Source: a virus. From it: a DNA stretch of 55,643 bases. Position 1 is the first letter of the stretch. Each line of letters opens with the position of its first letter. Positions 22,690-28,778 of the stretch are shown piece after piece. A program made the translations under genes and the position numbers. The stretch is taken from the IMG/VR virus record IMGVR_UViG_3300032331_001807, positions 1 through 55,643 of that record. One strand, given 5' to 3'. Below the pieces are notes generated by a model. It was not told the DNA's origin and ran no database searches. It saw nothing but the letters and a program-made list of their open reading frames with translations.

Positions 22690-23991
22690 TCACAGACCCA
22701 TCATCTTGCGGTACTTCTTGTTGTACTCGCGACGCGCCGCCGAGCCGTTCGTGCCCGAGTTCGCCGTCCCGTAGCCGCTGTACATGTCCGTGTGCTCGTA
22801 GCAGCCACCCTCGCCGTCGGGGGTGCAGGGAGGCGAGCCCGGACCCGGGGCGGGGTCGTCGTAGTCCTTCGCCTTCGGCTTGTAGCCGGGACCGCCCCAC
22901 GGACGGCCCGCCATGATCTCCTCCGCGACCTGTTCCGCCGAGGGGTGCGCGTCCGCCTGCTTGAGCAGGGGCAGGAGGTGGGGACGGAGCTCCGGGCGCT
23001 GGTGGGCGAGACGGATGACCTTGTTGCGGAGGTCTCGCTCCGCTGCGGTGATGTTGCGTGCCATGATGTTCTTCCTTGCTGCCTTCCTACGAAATGCGTT
23101 GGCGAGAGCGAGAGCCTCTTGGGCGTCAGCGATGAACTTGGGGTACTGCCCGGTGTCGGACATCCTCTTGAAGTTCGCCTCCATCCACTTCTTGAACTTC
23201 CCCTTGATCGCCCCGAACTGCGGGCGACTCATGCCGATGCTATCGGCGTACTCCGTGTCCGAGATGTGCGTACCCTTCACCACCTCGTCGAAGAAGGGAC
23301 GGAACGCATCCCCCTCGTGCTTGGTGAGGGCGGCGGGGATCGCAGTGTCGTGGACCCACTCGGCGTACCCGCGACCGAACGCGCTGTTGGGGTCCTCCAT
23401 CGCGGTCTGCTCCAAGTCCGCGAGCGACGAGAACGCGAGCTCCGACTCGTCCGCCTCCATCCCAGAGGCTCCCCAGCTTTCTTGGCGCTTGCCCCGGCTC
23501 TTCTCGGAGCGGATCACGTCGATGCCCCGCTTGCGGGCGTAGGAAACCACACGGCCAGCCACGTCCCCGAGGGCCTTCTCGGGGTCGGACTTCACGGCCT
23601 CGGGGGTGAAGTGCGTCCCGGCTTGGTAGAAGAAGTTGCCCTTGCCCGAGGAGAGCCCGTTCACGAAGCTCTCTTGGAGGACCTCCTCACCCGTGCCACC
23701 CTTGCCACGCAGCATCGCGTCGATGCCCCGGACCACCGTGTCGTACACGCCCGTGTTGGGCTTCATCCACGGCGAGTGCTTCACGTCCATCGTCGGGTCG
23801 CCGTAGAGCTCCGTGAGCATCTGGGCGATGGCCCGCGTCGGGTTCCGGCCCGACAGGCTGTTGAAGGGCTTGCCGAGCACCCCTTCCAAGAACTGGGCAC
23901 GGGCCAGCATGTCGTCGCTGGCTCCCGCCTTCTTGATGCGCTGGAGGGCTGCGAGGGCCATCCCGAACTTGATGCTCGCCAGACGGTTCAT
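22690..23991 (-). CDS. sigma-70-like region protein fused to a tagged C-terminal part
   Basis: A 433-residue protein. Residues 70-190 look like a degenerate sigma region 2 (VYDTVVRGIDAML, GEEVLQESFVNGLSS, YARKRGIDVIRSEKSRGKR) and residues 240-300 hold a region-4-like helix-turn-helix (DTEYADSIGMSRPQFGAIKGKFKKW). At residue 310 an internal ATG (base 23064) with its own AGGAAG ribosome site begins MARNITAAERDLRNKVIRL, the recurring N-terminal tag, so a second 124-residue product could be made. The C-terminus is Pro/Gly-rich (PAPGPGSPPCTPDGEGG). Two overlapping products or a fusion are both possible. Its role in transcription is inferred from weak similarity. Confidence 0.5.
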   Translation of the reverse strand: MNRLASIKFGMALAALQRIKKAGASDDMLARAQFLEGVLGKPFNSLSGRNPTRAIAQMLTELYGDPTMDVKHSPWMKPNTGVYDTVVRGIDAMLRGKGGTGEEVLQESFVNGLSSGKGNFFYQAGTHFTPEAVKSDPEKALGDVAGRVVSYARKRGIDVIRSEKSRGKRQESWGASGMEADESELAFSSLADLEQTAMEDPNSAFGRGYAEWVHDTAIPAALTKHEGDAFRPFFDEVVKGTHISDTEYADSIGMSRPQFGAIKGKFKKWMEANFKRMSDTGQYPKFIADAQEALALANAFRRKAARKNIMARNITAAERDLRNKVIRLAHQRPELRPHLLPLLKQADAHPSAEQVAEEIMAGRPWGGPGYKPKAKDYDDPAPGPGSPPCTPDGEGGCYEHTDMYSGYGTANSGTNGSAARREYNKKYRKMMGL

Positions 23992-24078
23992 GTAGGTCAA
24001 TCCTCGATGGGGCTGTGACACCGAGCCCGCCGTCACCGGGGGCACACGAGAGCGAGGGTATAAGCCCGCTACCGAGGT

Positions 24079-24092
24079 CGATTCTCGGTTAC
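24079..24092 (+). promoter_or_regulatory. recurring 14-base motif, copy 1
   Basis: CGATTCTCGGTTAC, an exact match to the consensus CGATTCYYGGTTAC shared with the right end of the window. Here the next assigned start (24221) is 128 bases away, unlike the 29-base spacing of most copies. It is followed by a GC-rich hairpin-forming stretch. Confidence 0.55.
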
Positions 24093-24220
24093 ACCCCGGC
24101 CCCCGGCTTCGTGGGGGAGGTGTCCCGGTCGAATCCGCTTGCCAAGGACGACCGATTCCATTATGGTCCCCCCTCGTAACCCAAGGGTCTTTGACCCCAC
24201 GGGACACCACGGGAGCTCTC

Positions 24221-24949
24221 ATGACCACTGCTGTTTTCGGGGGATCTGCTGTCTGTGCGGCCTACCGCGAGGCCGTCGCGAAGGACGAACTCCTCGCGTT
24301 CGCGAAGGGGTCTACGCCTCTGGCGGTCGCGGTGCGGGAGGCTCTCGCACCTGCGCCCAAGCCCGAGCCGAACCTCACGGCTCGATGGCTCGCGGCCAAC
24401 CCCGGGGTCTACCAGACCCTCGTCCACCACATCGGCATGAAGATGCCGTTGTCGAGGAAGCTCGACGTGGTGGAGGATCACGTCCAGACGTTCCTCGCCC
24501 GGATCGTCGAGCGGGACACCCTCGCCCCGTTCCTCCGGGGAGGGAAGTCCGTGCAGATGTCCGTGCTTCGCATCTGGGCCTACCAGAGCGCCAGCACCGA
24601 CTTCCGCCGCTGGGGCGTGGACGCCAGCCTCCGCACGACCCGTGGGGCGAAGACCTCGCGTGAGGTCCAGAAGGGCAAGGCGTTCCGTCCCGTGGTGTCG
24701 CCCACCGCTGCACGGACGATCCCCCAAGAGGGCACCGACCCCGACTACCATGACCCCAACGAGGCGTCGCCCGAGGATGCACTCGCCCGCAAGTCGCGGG
24801 TGGACGTGGTGCGCCGCCACCTCGCTCGACTCGGCAAGAGCGACCTCGTCGCCGCCGTGGACCACCTCCTCGACGGGGGCTCCCTGTCCGACCTCGACGG
24901 GGGCATCGCGGCGCAGTTGACCGCCGCCCTCCGCACCGTCCGGGCGTAA
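24221..24949 (+). CDS. sigma-70-like region 2 protein, putative (242 aa)
   Basis: The protein contains LDVVEDHVQTFLARIVERDTLAPFLRGGKSVQMSVLRIWAYQSASTDFRRWGVDASLRTTRGAKT, a pattern like the helical core region 2 of extracytoplasmic-type sigma factors (acidic helix, then an aromatic R-W-G turn after a helix). A disordered linker (SPTAARTIPQEGTDPDYHDP) leads to a short C-terminal helical part with no clear region 4. It heads a plus-strand operon of small genes that includes the FGE-core cassettes. The ATG is preceded by GGGAGCTCTC. Treat the sigma assignment as tentative. Confidence 0.4.
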   Translation: MTTAVFGGSAVCAAYREAVAKDELLAFAKGSTPLAVAVREALAPAPKPEPNLTARWLAANPGVYQTLVHHIGMKMPLSRKLDVVEDHVQTFLARIVERDTLAPFLRGGKSVQMSVLRIWAYQSASTDFRRWGVDASLRTTRGAKTSREVQKGKAFRPVVSPTAARTIPQEGTDPDYHDPNEASPEDALARKSRVDVVRRHLARLGKSDLVAAVDHLLDGGSLSDLDGGIAAQLTAALRTVRA

Positions 24950-24958
24950 CCCTTCACC

Positions 24959-25132
24959 ATGAAGGTCTGGATCGTGACGGCGGGTTGGAACCGCGAAGAG
25001 ACGTGGATTCTCGGCGTGTTCGCCACGGAGCAGGGTGCCCAAGCGTTCGTGGGAACCCTCCCCGTGGACGGACGTGGCATGTTCGACGGATACGACTTCG
25101 TGCGGGTCCATGCCTACGACGTGACGCTGTGA
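24959..25132 (+). CDS. small hypothetical protein (57 aa)
   Basis: This short gene, absent from usual size cut-offs, reads MKVWIVTAGWNREETWILGV, then AFVGTLPVDGRGMFDGY and ends YDVTL. It is compact, beta-rich and begins 9 bases after a GGGCGTAA that contains the previous stop codon. Its TGA overlaps the GTG of the first FGE-core cassette. It resembles no FGE N-terminal domain, so the cassettes that follow are orphans. Confidence 0.55.
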   Translation: MKVWIVTAGWNREETWILGVFATEQGAQAFVGTLPVDGRGMFDGYDFVRVHAYDVTL

Positions 25133-25317
25133 ACAACCCCAAGCCCAAGCCCAAGCCCAAGCCCGACAACCTCCCCCGCGTGTATCGCGGCGGGTCGTGG
25201 TTCAGCACGTCCGCCACCCTCGTGCGCGCGGCTTCTCGCTACGACTTCACGTCGTCGATCCGTCACTACATCTTCGGGTTTCGCTGTGTGCTGCGGGGAA
25301 GGGAACCCCGAGTATGA
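25129..25317 (+). CDS. stand-alone FGE-sulfatase C-terminal core, cassette A (62 aa)
   Basis: A GTG start overlaps the preceding TGA. After a (KP)-repeat linker (NNPKPKPKPKPDNLP), RVYRGGSWFSTSATLVRAASR and HYIFGFRCVLRGREPRV form the complete C-terminal core of the formylglycine-generating-enzyme fold (RGGSW, R-x-A-x-R, GFRC), and nothing else. In normal proteins this core follows a GNVWEWT segment in the same chain; here it stands alone. The last 21 bases are identical to those of cassette D at 54299-54319, and the next cassette begins in the overlapping ATGA. Confidence 0.75.
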   Translation: MNNPKPKPKPKPDNLPRVYRGGSWFSTSATLVRAASRYDFTSSIRHYIFGFRCVLRGREPRV

Positions 25318-25484
25318 GCCCGATCAAAACCCCGCGTGCCATCCGTGGCACCAGTTGGGCCTATCGCGACCCCGGCGAGGACCGCGCCGAGATTCGCGTC
25401 TGTAACGGCATTGAGGATCGCCTACCCGTCGTGGGCTTCCGTTGCTCGCTGCGGGCAAGGGCACCCGTAGAGGCTGATCCGTGA
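25314..25484 (+). CDS. stand-alone FGE-type core, cassette B (56 aa)
   Basis: ATG overlaps the stop of cassette A (ATGA). The protein PRAIRGTSWAYRDPGEDRAEIRVCNG and LPVVGFRCSLRARAPVEADP retains the R-G-x-S-W opening and GFRC-x-LR ending of the FGE core, with a very different middle. Basic residues (R) replace the usual R-x-A-x-R element, so the fold may be degraded. The stop overlaps the GTG of cassette C, keeping the three translationally coupled. Confidence 0.65.
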   Translation: MSPIKTPRAIRGTSWAYRDPGEDRAEIRVCNGIEDRLPVVGFRCSLRARAPVEADP

Positions 25485-25663
25485 GCAATCCCGCCTCCCT
25501 CCGTAACGGAGGTTGGGCCGAGGAGGAGCCCGAGACCTTTCGGGCGGCTCACCGTCGCCAAGGCGTGCGCGCCTACCGATGCTGGGGAGCACCCTCGTAC
25601 CGTGACGACGAGACCGGGTTCCGCACCGTGCTGACGGCGGCACGGCAACCCGTCCGGGCGTAA
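25481..25663 (+). CDS. stand-alone FGE-type core, cassette C (60 aa)
   Basis: The GTG overlaps the TGA of cassette B. SLRNGGWAEEEPETFRAAHRRQG opens like the R-G-G-x-W element, with FRAAHR matching R-x-A-x-R, and DDETGFRTVLTAARQPVRA ends like GFR-x-x-LR. The most divergent cassette of the left locus. Its TAA lies in a GGGCGTAA motif that precedes the next gene by 8 bases. With A and B it makes a tandem set of three FGE cores without an N-terminal domain. Confidence 0.6.
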   Translation: MSNPASLRNGGWAEEEPETFRAAHRRQGVRAYRCWGAPSYRDDETGFRTVLTAARQPVRA

Positions 25664-25671
25664 CAATCCCC

Positions 25672-26025
25672 GTGACCCCCCTCACCCACGCCAAGAACTC
25701 CGTGAAGCTCCACGGCGGGACGGTGGACGACTACCTCCCGCTGCACTTGTGGATGGATCAAACCAAGCTCCACGTCGCGGACCTCCGACACCGGGTTGTG
25801 CTCCACAACTCATTCGGTATCGGTCTGTGCGAGGAACGCTTCGGCCCGTACCTCACGAACAGCGACGGGAAGAAGGTGCCGACTCGCAAGCTCGCAGAGC
25901 AACACGTCATCGAGGACGTTGGGTTCATCCCGACCCTCGATCAGTCTCTCAAGCACACCCCGATCACCAAGCTGGTAGCCCCGAGGCTACGGAAGGTGAT
26001 CGTCACCCACGACAAGGACGAGTGA
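25672..26025 (+). CDS. DUF6915-like conserved protein (117 aa)
   Basis: A GTG start 8 bases after a GGGCGTAA motif. The sequence HAKNSVKLHGGTVDDYLPLHLWMDQTKLHVADLRHRVVLHN, GIGLCEERFGPYL and EQHVIEDVGFIPTLDQ follows a pattern of histidine-rich small proteins known from many phages and bacteria (DUF6915-like; name from memory). Several histidines (RHR, LHN, EQHV) could bind a metal. No tested function is known to me. It follows the FGE cassettes in the same transcription unit. Confidence 0.65.
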   Translation: MTPLTHAKNSVKLHGGTVDDYLPLHLWMDQTKLHVADLRHRVVLHNSFGIGLCEERFGPYLTNSDGKKVPTRKLAEQHVIEDVGFIPTLDQSLKHTPITKLVAPRLRKVIVTHDKDE

Positions 26026-26026
26026 T

Positions 26027-26560
26027 ATGCCCAGCGTCAAGAAGGTCACCCCCAAGAAGCCCGCCGCGAAGTCCTCCAAGAAGTCCTCCAAGTCCCGCAA
26101 GCCCAAGGTCTTCGGCTACGTCATTGAGGAGACGGTCTTCGACTTCAACGACGAGTACTACTCCACCTACCGGGACGATGCCGCGCAACTCGCCACCAAC
26201 CGGGTGTTCAAGGACAAGGCCGAGGCCGACGAGCTTTGCCGAAACAAGAACCGTGGCCAAGTGGACACCGTCCTCGCCTCCCCCCGTTCGTGGGCTGGGT
26301 ACGGGGAGAGCTTCGGGCAGTACCTCAACGACAACATTCACGACTCTGACGGGACCAAGTTCGTCAAGGTGTGCGACGTGCTGCTCCCCAAGAAGAAGTA
26401 CCCGGACCTCGACCGGGACGACCACAAGGCGTGCGCGGACGAGCTCGACGCCATCGTCGAGTTCGACCTCGACCTCACGGACGCCCAGAGGGACAAGCTC
26501 ATCAAGAACGGCCCGGACATCTTCTCGATCTTCCGGGTGTCGAAAGTCGAGATCGTCTAG
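26027..26560 (+). CDS. lysine-rich-headed hypothetical protein (177 aa)
   Basis: The first 30 residues are almost wholly Lys/Pro/Ser (MPSVKKVTPKKPAAKSSKKSS), a disordered tail that could bind nucleic acid. The rest is an acidic globular domain (YVIEETVFDFNDEYYSTYRDD, EFDLDLTDAQRDKLIKNGPD). The last codon region overlaps by 4 bases the end of the converging gene at 26557, sharing a CTAG. It closes the plus-strand operon that began at 24221. Function unknown. Confidence 0.7.
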   Translation: MPSVKKVTPKKPAAKSSKKSSKSRKPKVFGYVIEETVFDFNDEYYSTYRDDAAQLATNRVFKDKAEADELCRNKNRGQVDTVLASPRSWAGYGESFGQYLNDNIHDSDGTKFVKVCDVLLPKKKYPDLDRDDHKACADELDAIVEFDLDLTDAQRDKLIKNGPDIFSIFRVSKVEIV

Positions 26561-26925
26561 CTCAAGTAGGCGACGATCTCGTACTGCTCATCCCCAAGCT
26601 GGTACCACTGGAACGCCAGCGCCGAGTTGGCGATGTCCGTGGGCGAGAACGAGTCCTCGGGGTTCGTGAGGGCGAGGTCGATCACCATGCGCCCCTGCGG
26701 CTGACGCAGGGGGAAGCTCTGGATCACCTCACCCCACTCGATCCCGTGCGTGGCGAGCACCTCGCTGATGCGGGCGAGGGCCATCCCGGGCGAACGGAAC
26801 CGCCCGTTGCCGTCCATTCCGGCTTTGATGAGCGCGGCGTTGGTCGTGGTCTTGACCTTCGGGTCGAGACGGGCCGAGGCGGCGGACAGGTAACGTGCGG
26901 CGACCCTACGAGAACTCACAGGCAT
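26557..26925 (-). CDS. hypothetical virion-type protein (122 aa)
   Basis: The N-terminus MPVSSRRVAARYLSAASARLDPK is a basic amphipathic helix of the kind that begins several packaged proteins here, though it lacks the LRSKVIRLAHQ tag. The rest contains ALARISEVLATHGIEWGEVIQSFPL and YQLGDEQYEIVAYLS with no recognised motif. It converges on the plus-strand gene at 26027. Function unknown; an internal head protein is one possibility. Confidence 0.6.
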   Translation of the reverse strand: MPVSSRRVAARYLSAASARLDPKVKTTTNAALIKAGMDGNGRFRSPGMALARISEVLATHGIEWGEVIQSFPLRQPQGRMVIDLALTNPEDSFSPTDIANSALAFQWYQLGDEQYEIVAYLS

Positions 26926-27011
26926 GGCTGACTCCTACCCCATTGCGGGGATAGGTGAGGAAACGAAGGGCGGGTTGTTACACTCTCGCCCGCATCTCCA
27001 TGGAGACTTCA

Positions 27012-27590
27012 ATGGAACCCATCATTCGCATCTACCTCGACACCGAAACCACTGGCCTTGACCCGGCGACTGCCGAGGTCATCGAAGTCGCCGTGGTGCG
27101 GGAAGAGGTCGAGTACCCGTACACCCAGCCCGGGACCATCACCTTGTCGTGGTGCCGCAAGGTAGCACCCCAGCACATCGAGACGGCTGAACCCGTCGCG
27201 TTGAAGGTCAACGGGTACACGCCCGAGGCGTGGGCAGACGCCGTGCCCTTCAAGGACATCGCGGAGGAACTGGTGGCGCACCTCAAGGGCGGGACCATCA
27301 TCGGCCACAACCCCAAGTTCGACACGGGGTTCATCACCGCCGAGCTCAAGCGGGCGGGTGTGGAGCCCCGCATCTCGCACCGCACCATCGACACCACCAC
27401 GGTGGCGTTCATGGCGTGGGGCCTCGACGGGAAGCTCAAGCTCTCCCTCGACAACCTCCGCAAGCACCTTGGTCTGTCGAGCGAGGGGGCGCACACGGCG
27501 CTGCAAGACGCCCTCGACTGCCGCGAGGTGTTTTACCGGGCGCTCGCCGCCCGGATGGAGTCCCCGGACTTCAGCCGCGAGGACGACTGA
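27012..27590 (+). CDS. DEDD 3-prime-5-prime exonuclease (DnaQ-like)
   Basis: A 192-residue exonuclease with the three Exo motifs: YLDTETTGLDPATAEVIEVAVV (Exo I, Asp and Glu), IIGHNPKFDTGFI (Exo II, Asp), and HTALQDALDCREVF (Exo III, with the His-x-Asp pair, so DEDDh type). It likely proofreads or degrades DNA or RNA ends. The ATG at 27012 has GGAG at the proper distance; in-frame ATGs at 27000 and 26955 are less well placed. It stands alone on the plus strand between minus-strand genes. Confidence 0.85.
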   Translation: MEPIIRIYLDTETTGLDPATAEVIEVAVVREEVEYPYTQPGTITLSWCRKVAPQHIETAEPVALKVNGYTPEAWADAVPFKDIAEELVAHLKGGTIIGHNPKFDTGFITAELKRAGVEPRISHRTIDTTTVAFMAWGLDGKLKLSLDNLRKHLGLSSEGAHTALQDALDCREVFYRALAARMESPDFSREDD

Positions 27591-27914
27591 CTACATCCCA
27601 ACGGACAGGTTTCGGTCTCTGAACTCGATCCAGCGGATCTCGCGAGCCGCGAGCACCTTGCGGAGGTCCTCCGGGTCCATGCGCCCCGGCAGCGTGAAAT
27701 CCACGCTGTAGCCGAAGCCTCCGAGCCAGACCATCTCGGCCTTCACCCCGAGGGTTTTCTCGATCATCTTCACCAAGTTGAGATAACTGGGCGACAGGTC
27801 GTACAGGTCGATCTCGTCCGCAGCGGTCTTGTCTCGACCGAGCAGCGGGAGAAGTTCACCCCGCAGAGCGGGTTGTTGGTGCGCGAGACGGATGAGCTTG
27901 GAACGAAGTGACAT
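27591..27914 (-). CDS. N-terminally tagged protein (107 aa)
   Basis: It starts LRSKLIRLAHQQP and LRGELLPLLG, the shared tag, then DEIDLYDLSPSYLNLVKMIEKTLG and a beta-rich end (VWLGGFGYSVDFTLPGRM). The ATG is preceded by GGAGGATCAG, a strong ribosome site. Its body shares nothing obvious with the other tagged proteins. It converges on the exonuclease gene, whose stop lies immediately next to its own. Confidence 0.75.
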   Translation of the reverse strand: MSLRSKLIRLAHQQPALRGELLPLLGRDKTAADEIDLYDLSPSYLNLVKMIEKTLGVKAEMVWLGGFGYSVDFTLPGRMDPEDLRKVLAAREIRWIEFRDRNLSVGM

Positions 27915-27943
27915 CTGATCCTCCACCGGGTCCGACTGATAGG

Positions 27944-28741
27944 TCAGTCACCGGGGCGATTGACCATCAACCCGTGCTTGTATCCCGCCGCGAGAAGAGC
28001 CTTCTGGGTGTCCCGACCGGGGATGCCGTCAGCGGGGGAGACACCGAGACGGGTCTGGATGTCCTTCCAGAACGTCACGTCGTCCTTGGTCTCAAGGTTG
28101 AAGCCCTTGTAGCCCGCCCGGAGCAGCGCGTCGAAGATGAAGTCGCCGGGGTCACCCGCGCCACGGTTGGACGTTTGGTTCCTGTGCCCGTACACGCCCA
28201 CCACTTGCTTCGCCATCTCGGCGTTGGCGATGCGGGAGATCACGCCCTTCACGGGCGTGCCGTTCACCGACATGGGCACCTGCCGCTGGATCGGGTGCCC
28301 CCGGTCCGCGAGCTCACGGGTGAGACAGTCGAGGAACTGCACGGCCACGGCGATCTGCCCCTCGTACAGGTCGCCGTTGTCCTCCTGCACGAGCTCGATC
28401 CCGAGGGTGAAGGGGTTCACGCTCGTCGCCTGCCAAGTGTAGAACTTGAGCGGGTCGTTGGAGACGATGATCGTTCCGTCTGTGTCGATGGTGTAGTCCC
28501 ACGACACGTCCCGAGACGTATTCGCTTGGTACTTGGCGTAGGACTCCGCACGGGTGCTGGGCTTGGAGAGACCCGGAAGGAGCTTCCCGACCTTGCCGTG
28601 GACCGTGTGCATCACGATGGCCCGGAGCCACACGGTGCGAGGGTTCACGTCCGTGGTCTTCGGAACCTTCGGGTCGTCCAGCCACGAGACGGTTTCCAGA
28701 CCCGGCGTGGCGACCTTCTCGCCGTTGAGAACGATGGACAT
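27944..28741 (-). CDS. endolysin: N-acetylmuramoyl-L-alanine amidase with peptidoglycan-binding tail
   Basis: A 265-residue lysin. The amidase-2 domain shows a zinc histidine in VMHTVHG, a WDYTIDTDGTI strand turn, TLGIELVQED, and VVGVYGHRNQTSNRGAGDPGDFIF with the second histidine and the DPG turn. The C-terminal 60 residues (FWKDIQTRLGVSPADGIPGRDTQKALLAAGYK) are a peptidoglycan-binding domain 1 repeat. It would cut between muramic acid and the peptide at lysis. There is no signal peptide, so a holin or other export is needed. It lies beside the tail hub gene. Confidence 0.85.
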   Translation of the reverse strand: MSIVLNGEKVATPGLETVSWLDDPKVPKTTDVNPRTVWLRAIVMHTVHGKVGKLLPGLSKPSTRAESYAKYQANTSRDVSWDYTIDTDGTIIVSNDPLKFYTWQATSVNPFTLGIELVQEDNGDLYEGQIAVAVQFLDCLTRELADRGHPIQRQVPMSVNGTPVKGVISRIANAEMAKQVVGVYGHRNQTSNRGAGDPGDFIFDALLRAGYKGFNLETKDDVTFWKDIQTRLGVSPADGIPGRDTQKALLAAGYKHGLMVNRPGD

Positions 28742-28778
28742 GGTGGGCTCCTCTACGAAGTGCCCACCTATAGCCCCG

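Noticed and set aside
24120-24179. Possible 19-residue leader peptide after the first motif copy
   Set aside because: A GTG at 24120 opens a short frame, but the spacing differs from 29 bases, the start is weak and the peptide has no feature. Not enough to call.
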